Origin: Gammaproteobacteria bacterium
GTDB taxonomy: Bacteria; Pseudomonadota; Gammaproteobacteria; Steroidobacterales; Steroidobacteraceae
DNA length: 6,064 bases
Direction of reading: 5' to 3'
Assembly: GCA_025350345.1 (NCBI GenBank)
Contig: JANXYA010000318.1
Coordinates: 1-6,064, forward strand
Every line of letters starts with the position of its first letter. The stretch's first letter is position 1. Made by a program: the position numbers and the translations under genes. A model generated the notes under the pieces. The model searched no databases, was not told the DNA's origin, and saw nothing but the letters and a program-made list of their open reading frames with translations. Of this stretch, positions 1 to 6,064 are shown in pieces.

Positions 1-1170
1 GAAGGTCAGCCCCACCTTGTTGTTGACGTTGACCTGGTTGACCCCGGGAAGATTGATTTCCGCCGGGTCTTCCGCGGTCGAGATGTTGGTGTCTTCCTTG
101 TTGAGGATATGCAGGCCCGTGTACAGCGACACGGTCTTGCCGCTGCCGGTCGGCCCTGTCACCAGGATCATGCCCTGGGGCTTGGCGAGATGCTTGACGT
201 ACAGCGCCTTCTGGTGCGACTCGTAGCCCAGCGCGTCGATGCCGAGCATCGCCTGCGAGGGATCGAGGATACGCAGCACGATCTTCTCCCCGAACAACGT
301 CGGGCAGGTGCTCATGCGAAAGTCGATCGCGCGGGTCTTGGACAGGCGCATCTTGATGCGCCCATCCTGCGGCACGCGCCGCTCGGCGATGTCGAGGCGC
401 GACATGACCTTCAGGCGCGCGGCGATCTTGCCCGCGAGCTGCACCGGCGGCTGCGCCACTTCCTTGAGCACGCCGTCCATGCGCAATCGCACACGAAAGG
501 TCTTCTCATAGGGTTCGAAGTGGATGTCAGAAGCGCCCTTGCGGATCGCATCGAGCATGATCTTGTTGACGAAGCGCACGATGGGGGCGTCTTCGACGTC
601 ATCGCGCGAGACGGCGTCGCCGAGCTCCTCATCGCCGCCGCTGACTTCGAGCGCCTCGAGGTCGACGCCTTCGTCATCGCCGAGGTTGGGCATCGAGGTG
701 TCGGCCTGCTCGATGGCCTTGTCCAGGTACTTCTGCAGCTTGTCGTCTTCGACGACGATGGCCTCGACGGCCAGTCCCGTCTGGAACTTGATTTCATCGA
801 TGGCGTGCAGGTTCGTCGGGTCGGCAACGCCCAGGAACAGTCGCTTGCCGCGGCGGAACAGGGGCAGCACGCGATGCTTGGCGAGCAGCTTGTCCGACAC
901 CACCTTGACGGTGTCCAGGTCGACCGAGAGTGAATTGAGGTCCAGGAGCGGTACGCCGTATTCGCTGGCCGCGGCCAGGGCGATGTCGCGGGCAGTGGCC
1001 GCGCCGGCGGAAATCAACTGGGTGACAAAGCTGGTGCGCTTCTCCGCGGCGGCCTGCAGGGCCATGTGCATGCCCGACTCGTCGACCACGCCGTCCTGGA
1101 CAAGGCGCTGCGGCAGGCCGCCCAGGCCGGTGCGCGAGGCGCTCATGAGCAAAGAAGCGTTTTCATTCAT
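1..1170 (-). CDS. pilB: PilB, type IV pilus extension ATPase (3' end beyond the window)
   Basis: Cytoplasmic hexameric ATPase that powers pilin polymerisation at the inner-membrane platform. I translated 390 residues up to the window edge; the protein is still open there, so about 170-180 C-terminal residues are missing if it matches the usual ~565-570. The N-terminal type II/IV secretion ATPase domain spans roughly residues 20-160 (RLVQDG near 22-27, PLLDLNSL at 74-81). An acidic linker at about 163-195 leads to the ATPase core (APIVRFVNK at 195-203, SDIHFEPYEK at 214-223, RRVPQDGR at 264-271). Walker A is GPTGSGKT at 339-346 and the Asp box reads EDPAE at 367-371, where I recall EDPVE in Pseudomonas PilB. 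Walker B and the cysteine zinc motif would lie off the edge. I chose the ATG at 1170 (MNENASLL...); an in-frame ATG lies at 1146, a GTG at 1203, and a stop codon just upstream at 1210-1212. None has a good Shine-Dalgarno. The duplicated copy also keeps the 1170-type ATG. Confidence 0.96.
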   Translation of the reverse strand, partial: MNENASLLMSASRTGLGGLPQRLVQDGVVDESGMHMALQAAAEKRTSFVTQLISAGAATARDIALAAASEYGVPLLDLNSLSVDLDTVKVVSDKLLAKHRVLPLFRRGKRLFLGVADPTNLHAIDEIKFQTGLAVEAIVVEDDKLQKYLDKAIEQADTSMPNLGDDEGVDLEALEVSGGDEELGDAVSRDDVEDAPIVRFVNKIMLDAIRKGASDIHFEPYEKTFRVRLRMDGVLKEVAQPPVQLAGKIAARLKVMSRLDIAERRVPQDGRIKMRLSKTRAIDFRMSTCPTLFGEKIVLRILDPSQAMLGIDALGYESHQKALYVKHLAKPQGMILVTGPTGSGKTVSLYTGLHILNKEDTNISTAEDPAEINLPGVNQVNVNNKVGLTF

Positions 1171-1292
1171 GGGCTTAGGAATGACCCCGGCGCGTGTAAA
1201 CACCCTAGTCTAACTGACAGGGACTGCCAATCAATGTCAAATAGGCAGGGAATATTTGCACATCCGGCGCGCTGCCTAAGTGACGGGCTTCC
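1171..1292 (-). promoter_or_regulatory. pilB leader with candidate sigma-70-type promoter
   Basis: This is the stretch between the pilA1 terminator and the pilB start. TTGACA, a perfect -35 hexamer, reads at 1235-1240 on the minus strand, but no good -10 follows at 16-18 bp. An alternative pair is TTGATT (1229-1234) with TAGACT (1207-1212), spaced 16 bp. The leader is repeated at 1947-2066 in the same register (offset 776-777). The parts CGCCGGAT, AAATAT, ATTTGACA, GTCCC and TTCCTAAG are kept in both. There is no TGGCAC-N5-TTGC sigma-54 element here. The promoter call is an inference; the duplication and conserved blocks are seen directly. Confidence 0.45.
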
Positions 1293-1334
1293 CAAAAGAA
1301 GAAGCCCCTGCCGGCGTTGCAGGCAGGGGCCTCC
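1292..1334 (-). terminator. Rho-independent terminator after pilA1
   Basis: On the minus strand, GCCCCTGCC (1322-1330) pairs with GGCAGGGGC (1304-1312) around a 9-nt loop, followed by a T-rich tail TTCTTCTTTT (1294-1303). It lies 38 nt past the pilA1 stop. It should stop most pilin transcripts before pilB, which fits the large excess of pilin over ATPase. Incomplete termination could still feed pilB. Confidence 0.9.
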
Positions 1335-1368
1335 CAATCAGTCTCTTAGCCTTGCCGGAGCCGAGCAA

Positions 1369-1848
1369 TCAGCGGCAGACCGCCGGCAGGTACTTGGAGG
1401 GCAGGGTGCCTGCCGTCGCGGCCACGACCGGGGTCACCTGGCCGGTGGTCGCATGCGTGTTGCAGATCCACGAGATGTCCTTGTTCGGGCTCAGGGCAGG
1501 CGTAAAGACGATCGTCTGGCCGGCCGTCACCGCGGGGTCGATATCGTTGCCGTAGGCGACCGTGATGACGCCGTTGGCGCCCACGGTCACGGAGGACACG
1601 TACTTGCTGCGCAGGTTGGCGGCCACGTCGATGCCGGCCGCGGCGTTCGTGCCGGGCCAGGTGCCGTTCGAGGTGTAGGTTTCGGACACGGCGATCTTGG
1701 CGGCGTCGGCAAACCCGAGGCCTTCTGACACCTGCGCACGCACCGTGTAGGTCTTGTAGGCCGGTATCGCTATGGCCGCCAGAATGCCGATGATCGCCAC
1801 GACGATCATCAGCTCAATGAGGGTAAAGCCCTTCTGGTTCGAGTTCAT
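1369..1848 (-). CDS. pilA: Type IV pilin PilA, copy 1 (adjacent to pilB)
   Basis: Structural pilin of 159 residues. It has a class III (prepilin) leader MNSNQKG with the PilD cleavage site between G7 and F8 (G/FTLIE). Glu12 is the mature E5, and the hydrophobic assembly helix covers about residues 8-35. The globular domain ends with cysteines C129 and C158, placed like the D-region disulfide of type IVa pilins. It is gaplessly alignable with pilA2 (15 residue differences; about 53 of 480 bases by hand count). The start is fixed by GGGAG six bases upstream and by the leader. Upstream is not a sigma-54 promoter but a relic of the pilB 5' end and a copied pilB leader; a terminator follows. Whether it is a major or accessory pilin cannot be told from sequence. 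Confidence 0.95.
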   Translation of the reverse strand: MNSNQKGFTLIELMIVVAIIGILAAIAIPAYKTYTVRAQVSEGLGFADAAKIAVSETYTSNGTWPGTNAAAGIDVAANLRSKYVSSVTVGANGVITVAYGNDIDPAVTAGQTIVFTPALSPNKDISWICNTHATTGQVTPVVAATAGTLPSKYLPAVCR

Positions 1849-1876
1849 GATTCACTCCCAAAATGGATGCCTGCCG

Positions 1877-1946
1877 AGGCGGCTGGGGCAGGTCGCCTAA
1901 GGTCACGGCAGCGCTCACTCATGAACGCAGAAGCCTTGACGTTCAT
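1877..1946 (-). pseudogene. Relic of the pilB 5' end, left by the duplication
   Basis: The relic starts ATGAACGTCAAGGCTTCTGC, against ATGAATGAAAACGCTTCTTT in pilB. It continues with a second in-frame ATG exactly where pilB has one (codon 9, 1920-1922), then CCTGCCCCAG against CCTGCCGCAG. A one-base length difference between codons 10 and 20 breaks the pilB frame. Similarity fades near 1877, about codon 23 of pilB. The reading frame stays open from 1946 to a TGA at 1845-1847, giving 33 codons (MNVKASAFMSER...). That TGA overlaps the pilA1 start as ATGA, so it could act as a short leader ORF for pilA1. Translation is unproven. Confidence 0.8.
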
Positions 1947-2066
1947 GACCTTAGGAACAACCTCCACGCACCACGACAGCTCAATCCAACACACCGGGAC
2001 CGCCACTCATTGTCAAATCCGCACCCGATATTTACATATCCGGCGTGTCGCATTAAGTGATGGGCT
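1947..2066 (-). promoter_or_regulatory. Copied pilB leader upstream of pilA1; possible pilA1 promoter
   Basis: This is the counterpart of 1171-1290. TTGACA is kept at 2011-2016, with TGGATT at the place of the candidate TAGACT -10. GGAGG lies 14 bases before the relic ATG. No sigma-54 element was found on the minus strand from the terminator to pilA1. The sequence could supply a sigma-70-type transcript for pilA1; otherwise pilA1 depends on read-through of the pilA2 terminator. The homology is seen; the promoter role is inferred. Confidence 0.4.
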
Positions 2067-2067
2067 T

Positions 2068-2110
2068 CGCAAAAGAAGAAGCCCCTACCCGCATACCGGG
2101 TAGGGGCTTC
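2068..2110 (-). terminator. Rho-independent terminator after pilA2
   Basis: A perfect 13-bp stem, GAAGCCCCTACCC (2098-2110 on the minus strand) with GGGTAGGGGCTTC (2078-2090), closes a 7-nt loop and is followed by TTCTTTTGCG. It is the counterpart of the terminator at 1292-1334. The stems differ by a paired change (G-C in one, A-T in the other), so pairing was kept while sequence drifted. It separates pilA2 from pilA1. Confidence 0.92.
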
Positions 2111-2142
2111 TGATCAGTTCACACTGAGAACTGAAGCAGCAA

Positions 2143-2622
2143 TTAACGACAGATTGCCGGCACGTACTTGGGGGACAGGGTGCCCGCCGTCGCGGCCACG
2201 ACCGGGGTCACCTGGCCGGTGGTCGCATGCGTGTTGCAGATCCACGAGATGTCGTTGTTCGGGCTCAGCGCCGGCGTCAGAACGATCGTCTGACCAGCCG
2301 TCACCGCCGGGTCGATATCGTTGCCGTAGGCAACTGTGATGATGCCACTGGCGCCCACGGTCACCGAGGAAACGTACTTGCTGCGCAGGTTGGTGGCCAC
2401 GTCGATGCCTGCCGCGGCATTCGTGCCGGGCCAGGTGCCGTTCGACGTGAAGCTCTCGGACACGGCGACCTTGGCAGCGTCGGCAAAGCCCAAGCCTTCC
2501 GAAATCTGCGCACGCACCGTGTAGGTCTTGTAGGCCGGGATCGCAATCGCGGCCAGAATGCCGATGATCGCGACCACGATCATCAACTCAATCAGGGTAA
2601 AACCTTTCTGCATCGACTTCAT
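2143..2622 (-). CDS. pilA: Type IV pilin PilA, copy 2 (PilR/sigma-54 side)
   Basis: Structural pilin of 159 residues with leader MKSMQKG cut before F8 and mature Glu5 (E12). The N-terminal assembly helix is identical to copy 1 from residue 5 to 39. The C-terminal cysteines are again C129 and C158. Differences from copy 1 are N2K, N4M, V40I, I52V, T57S, Y58F, A77T, N92S, V94I, F115L, K123N, P150S, S151P, L154V and V157I. Many are conservative, and the last four lie inside the disulfide-bounded tail. Shine-Dalgarno AGGAG lies six bases before the ATG. It is the first gene downstream of the consensus sigma-54 promoter at 2686-2700, and a strong terminator follows 33 nt after the stop codon. It is the better candidate for the PilR-regulated major pilin. 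Confidence 0.96.
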   Translation of the reverse strand: MKSMQKGFTLIELMIVVAIIGILAAIAIPAYKTYTVRAQISEGLGFADAAKVAVSESFTSNGTWPGTNAAAGIDVATNLRSKYVSSVTVGASGIITVAYGNDIDPAVTAGQTIVLTPALSPNNDISWICNTHATTGQVTPVVAATAGTLSPKYVPAICR

Positions 2623-2684
2623 GAAGCACTCCTGGAGGTATCAAGGGGGAACTGCCACGGCCCGTGCCGGTTGCCGGTAAATAA

Positions 2685-2702
2685 AGCAATGGCCGTGCCA
2701 AA
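2685..2702 (-). promoter_or_regulatory. Sigma-54 (-24/-12) promoter of pilA2
   Basis: The minus strand reads TTGGCACGGCCATTGCT, matching the sigma-54 consensus TGGCACG-N4-TTGC[AT] at every fixed base. The -24 GG is at 2698-2699 and the -12 GC at 2686-2687. The start site would fall near 2674, giving a leader of about 50 nt to the pilA2 ATG. PilR, an enhancer-binding activator of sigma-54, is encoded directly upstream, as expected for pilA control in Pseudomonas. Confidence 0.92.
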
Positions 2703-2717
2703 GGGCGTGTCTTCCTG

Positions 2718-2730
2718 TAACTTGTTGTTT
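2718..2730 (-). promoter_or_regulatory. Possible IHF site upstream of the pilA2 promoter
   Basis: AAACAACAAGTTA on the minus strand matches the IHF consensus WATCAANNNNTTR at all but one fixed position. It sits at about -44 to -56, between the -24 element and the upstream region where PilR should bind, inside a locally AT-rich stretch (2718-2747). DNA bending by IHF at this place is typical of sigma-54 promoters. One short degenerate match is weak evidence. Confidence 0.35.
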
Positions 2731-2747
2731 ATGAATGTGAAATATCC

Positions 2748-2831
2748 AGCCAGGCCGGATTGTCGGGTCGGCGCCATGATCGGAATTGCCGACACATTCG
2801 GCCGGCCGGGGTCAGAAACTGACGCGCCGCG
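2748..2831 (-). promoter_or_regulatory. Likely PilR upstream activating region
   Basis: Non-coding DNA about 75-155 bp upstream of the predicted pilA2 start site, where an enhancer-binding protein would act. It holds TGTC/GACA motifs at 2761-2764 and 2791-2794, the second within a small inverted repeat GCCGA-N5-TCGGC (2788-2802); a third TGTC lies closer to the promoter at 2708-2711. PilR of Pseudomonas is reported to bind TGTC-containing repeats. The assignment is by position and weak motif only. Confidence 0.35.

Positions 2832-2834
<3 letters not shown>
2820..2834 (-). other. Small hairpin at the pilR stop codon
   Basis: TGACGC-GCC-GCGTCA forms a 6-bp stem whose outermost bases include the pilR TGA (2832-2834). 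A second short repeat, GTCAG-TTT-CTGAC (2811-2823), overlaps it. There is no long T-run, so it is at best a weak terminator. Confidence 0.3.
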
Positions 2835-4172
<1,338 letters not shown>

Positions 4173-4179
4173 GCGCGTA

Positions 4180-4193
4180 GCTTAAGCTTAAGC
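4180..4193. repeat. 14-bp perfect palindrome between pilS and pilR
   Basis: GCTTAAGCTTAAGC reads the same on both strands and is built from two overlapping GCTTAAGC units. It ends 7 bases before the pilR start codon, where a Shine-Dalgarno should be. It could be a binding site, a weak RNA hairpin limiting pilR translation, or chance. Confidence 0.5.
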
Positions 4194-4205
4194 GGCCGTC
4201 AAAAA

Positions 4206-5873
4206 TCACACCACCGGCTGCCCGGCCAGCATGACCGACGCCCAGCGCGAAGGGTCGGCAAACACCAGGCGGAAGATGCTGCCACCGCCCTTGCGTGCCT
4301 CGTACAGCAAGGTGGCGCCATTGATCTCGGCCAGCTCGCGCGCCAGGAACAATCCGAGCCCGGTGCCATTGGCGCCGCGCGTGTAGAAGGGCTCGAAGAT
4401 CCGTTCCACATCCGCGCTGTCCACGCCCGCACCCCGATCGGCCACCTCGACGCACACCCGGCCATGGCGTGCGACGCGCGTGAGCTGCAGCTCCACGCGC
4501 GCCTCGCTCCCCCCGGTGCCGCCGTGCCGCAGCGCGTTCTCGCACAGGTTCCACATGATCTGCTGCAGCTGGCTGGGATCGATCACCGCCTCGAGCTCCG
4601 CGCCCGCGCCCTGGATGATGAAGCGCGCCGGTTCGCACTGCGTGGTGGCGCAGAATTCCTCGCGGAAGCGCTGGCACCAGGGGCTGAGTGCGATCCGCTC
4701 GGGGCGCGGGGCCTCGCGGCGCGAGAGGCGCAGGACATTGTCGATGATGGCGCTCACGCGCTGGCCGTTGCTGCGCATGATCTCGGTCAGGCGCTTATCG
4801 CCCTCGCCCATGCCGGGTGTCTCGCCAAGGAGCTGCGCCGCATGGCTCATCGCGCCGACCGGATTGCGGATCTCGTGCGCGATGCTGGCGGTGAGGCGGC
4901 CCAGTGCGGCGAGCTTGGATTGCTGGACCCGCGCGGCGAGCGCGCCGGTGTCCTCCAGGAAGATCAGCACCGGTGCGGGCTCGGTGGCTCCGAGCGGCGC
5001 GAAATGCGGCTCGACGATGCGGGCGCCGTCGGCGGCGGTGAAGTTGGCGCGGATATCCTCGCCCTTGCCCGGCTCGGCGCGCGTCCGCCAGGTGGTCAGC
5101 AGGTACAGCAGGCGCGGTGACACCTCCCCCAGCAGCGCCCCCGGCACCGCCGCGGTGTCACCCAGCATCTCGGCGGCCGATTCGTTGATCAATCGGATGC
5201 GATCGGTCGGATCGACCACCAGGATGCTCTCGCGCAGGCGCTGCACGATGTACTGCGAGAGCTGCGCCATGTTGGCGAGGTCCACTTCCTGCTGGCGCAC
5301 CTGCGCTTCGCTCTCGCGCAGGCGATTGGCCACCGGCCAGGCCGAGGCAGCGACCAGGAATACGATCACGCCCATCACGCCGGCGAGCGGGTAGTCGCCC
5401 GCTCCGCTGAAGCCGGCCATCTGGCTGGCGATCTGCTGCACGAGTATCGCGAGCGCGGCGATCGCGGCAATGATGAGGGCCTCGCGGCCGAGCGCCAGCA
5501 GCGCCATCGAGCCCACCGGGATCACGAGCAGGATGCCGAGGTTGCTGCTCACCCCGCCGCTGGCGTACATCAGCGTCGCGATCGCACCGGCATCGATGAT
5601 CGCGTGCGCCAGCACCAGCGTGCGCCGTCCCGGCCAGTGGCGCCGTCCCGCCAGCACCAGCAGCACCGCCAGCACGAAATAGATGGCCAGGATCAGCCGG
5701 AACAGCTGGGGCGCGGCGCTGCCGAAGCTGGGAGTCGGCTGCGTCAGCAGGTGCACGACCAGCAGCATCAGCACCGCCAGCAGCCGGTAAAGGTTGGTCA
5801 GTCCGACGATGCGCCAGGCGAGATCGGTGTGCGCGCTCTCGCGGGCAGGGAGTCTCTCCGGCGTTGCACTCAT
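4206..5873 (-). CDS. pilS: PilS, membrane sensor histidine kinase
   Basis: Inner-membrane kinase of 555 residues that phosphorylates PilR. Six hydrophobic segments fit the known PilS topology: about 24-44, 57-75, 87-103, 111-128, 131-150 and 163-181. A PAS-like region (about 204-310, ILVVDPTDRIRLINESAAEM) follows. The kinase core has the H-box SIAHEIRNPVG with H333, the N-box WNLCENALRHG (441-451), the G1 motif DRGAGV at 479-484, the F-box IFEPFYTRG (492-500) and the G2 motif GTGLGLFL (503-510). I chose the ATG at 5873 (MSATPERL). The frame is open to an ATG at 5960, but that start would overlap the divergent sucC and add 29 residues unlike the family. The Shine-Dalgarno is weak. In Pseudomonas, PilS senses pilin in the membrane and lowers pilA transcription. 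Confidence 0.95.
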   Translation of the reverse strand: MSATPERLPARESAHTDLAWRIVGLTNLYRLLAVLMLLVVHLLTQPTPSFGSAAPQLFRLILAIYFVLAVLLVLAGRRHWPGRRTLVLAHAIIDAGAIATLMYASGGVSSNLGILLVIPVGSMALLALGREALIIAAIAALAILVQQIASQMAGFSGAGDYPLAGVMGVIVFLVAASAWPVANRLRESEAQVRQQEVDLANMAQLSQYIVQRLRESILVVDPTDRIRLINESAAEMLGDTAAVPGALLGEVSPRLLYLLTTWRTRAEPGKGEDIRANFTAADGARIVEPHFAPLGATEPAPVLIFLEDTGALAARVQQSKLAALGRLTASIAHEIRNPVGAMSHAAQLLGETPGMGEGDKRLTEIMRSNGQRVSAIIDNVLRLSRREAPRPERIALSPWCQRFREEFCATTQCEPARFIIQGAGAELEAVIDPSQLQQIMWNLCENALRHGGTGGSEARVELQLTRVARHGRVCVEVADRGAGVDSADVERIFEPFYTRGANGTGLGLFLARELAEINGATLLYEARKGGGSIFRLVFADPSRWASVMLAGQPVV

Positions 5874-5939
5874 CTTGTCAAGGTAGCATCCGCGGCGGGT
5901 TTCCGCGACAATTCGCCGCCTTCCGGACTGGGTCAGACG
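5874..5939. promoter_or_regulatory. Divergent pilS/sucC intergenic region
   Basis: These 66 bp must hold the 5' signals of both genes, or their promoters must reach into coding sequence. A short inverted repeat CGCGG-N7-CCGCG lies at 5891-5907. TTGTCA (plus strand, 5875-5880) and TTGTCG (minus strand, 5908-5913) resemble -35 boxes, but I see no convincing -10 for either. No sigma-54 element was seen. Confidence 0.4.
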
Positions 5940-6064
5940 ATGAACCTGCACGAATACCAAGCGAAGAAAATTCTCGCCAGCTACGGCGTCGCCGTGCCCA
6001 GGGGCCTCGTGGCCGCCAGTGCCGATGAAGCCGAAGCCGCCGCGCGGGGCATCGGGGGTTCGCT
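5940..6064 (+). CDS. sucC: Succinate-CoA ligase (ADP-forming) beta subunit, N-terminus only
   Basis: The first 41 codons of a TCA-cycle enzyme subunit that, with SucD, converts succinyl-CoA to succinate with ATP/GTP formation. The start MNLHEYQAKKILASYGVAVP is the hallmark N-terminus of SucC, the beginning of its ATP-grasp domain. The normal length is about 388 residues, so most of the gene is beyond the right edge. It is divergent from pilS and metabolically unrelated to pili; I recall sucC beside pilS in Xanthomonas-type genomes, which supports the taxonomic guess. Shine-Dalgarno sequence is poor. Confidence 0.95.
   Translation, partial: MNLHEYQAKKILASYGVAVPRGLVAASADEAEAAARGIGGS

Larger units (their letters stand above)
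1101..2636 (-). repeat. Tandem duplication, period ~775 bp (pilA + terminator + pilB leader + pilB 5' end)
   Basis: Two copies, about 1101-1862 and 1877-2636, align almost without gaps. The pilA starts are 774 apart (1848/2622) and their stops 774 apart. The TTGACA boxes are 776 apart (1235/2011), and the pilB ATG and its relic 776 apart (1170/1946). The leader motif AAGTGA-GGGCTT is 777 apart. The outer edges are the pilA Shine-Dalgarno region and about codon 23 of pilB, and the join falls at roughly 1862-1877. This is the product expected from one unequal crossover over an ancestral promoter-pilA-terminator-pilB arrangement. The pilin copies are about 89% identical in DNA, while the spacers have drifted much more. 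Confidence 0.88.

Noticed and set aside
109..933. Long plus-strand open frames opposite pilB (109-933, 524-1213)
   Set aside because: They are antisense shadows from GC-rich codon use; the minus strand reads as full PilB with all motifs in order.
1947..2000. Sigma-54 promoter for pilA1 (TGGTGCGTGGAGGTTG)
   Set aside because: The -24 part matches poorly, the TTG is two bases too far away and there is no -12 GC.
1863..2103. Small plus-strand ORFs in the pilA1-pilA2 spacer (1863-2060, 1867-2103)
   Set aside because: They run through the relic, leader and terminator, whose content is explained by the duplication on the other strand; no start signal or family likeness.
1292..2110. The repeated GC-rich hairpins as a CRISPR or REP-type array
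   Set aside because: There are only two, each placed after a pilin gene with a T-rich tail, and they belong to the duplicated unit.
2798..2810. GGCCGGCC palindrome as an operator
   Set aside because: Short alternating GGCC runs are expected by chance in DNA this GC-rich, and nothing ties it to regulation.
5874..5960. Longer pilS start at 5960
   Set aside because: It overlaps the clear divergent sucC start at 5940, and the extra residues (MVFVQVHRL...) do not resemble a PilS N-terminus.

Overview
The window is a chromosomal type IV pilus (T4P) locus from a GC-rich gammaproteobacterium. The protein families, the PilS/PilR pair and a sucC neighbour suggest Xanthomonadales/Lysobacterales or a related order, but this rests on recalled family features and gene neighbourhood, not on a search.

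Layout, read along the minus strand from the right: pilS (sensor kinase, start at 5873), pilR (sigma-54 response regulator), a sigma-54 promoter region, pilA2 (major-pilin type), a strong terminator, a spacer carrying a broken copy of the pilB start, pilA1 (second pilin), a second terminator of the same design, the pilB leader, and pilB (extension ATPase), which runs off the left edge. At the far right, sucC (succinate-CoA ligase beta subunit) begins on the plus strand, divergent from pilS across 66 bp.

How the genes work together: PilS in the inner membrane phosphorylates PilR. PilR then drives RNA polymerase-sigma54 at pilA. A consensus -24/-12 element (TGGCAC-N5-TTGC) lies at 2686-2700, about 64 bp upstream of the pilA2 start codon. 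PilB is the ATPase that polymerises pilin into the fibre. The two pilins are 144/159 identical and share the prepilin cleavage site and the C-terminal cysteine pair.

The most notable feature is a tandem duplication with a period of about 775 bp. The repeated unit runs from the pilA ribosome-binding site through pilA, its terminator and the pilB leader into the first ~23 codons of pilB. The relic of the pilB 5' end therefore sits directly in front of pilA1. As a result pilA2 kept the sigma-54 promoter, while pilA1 lies behind a terminator and a copy of the pilB leader, so the two pilins are probably expressed differently. No CRISPR array, transposase, tRNA or rRNA was seen.
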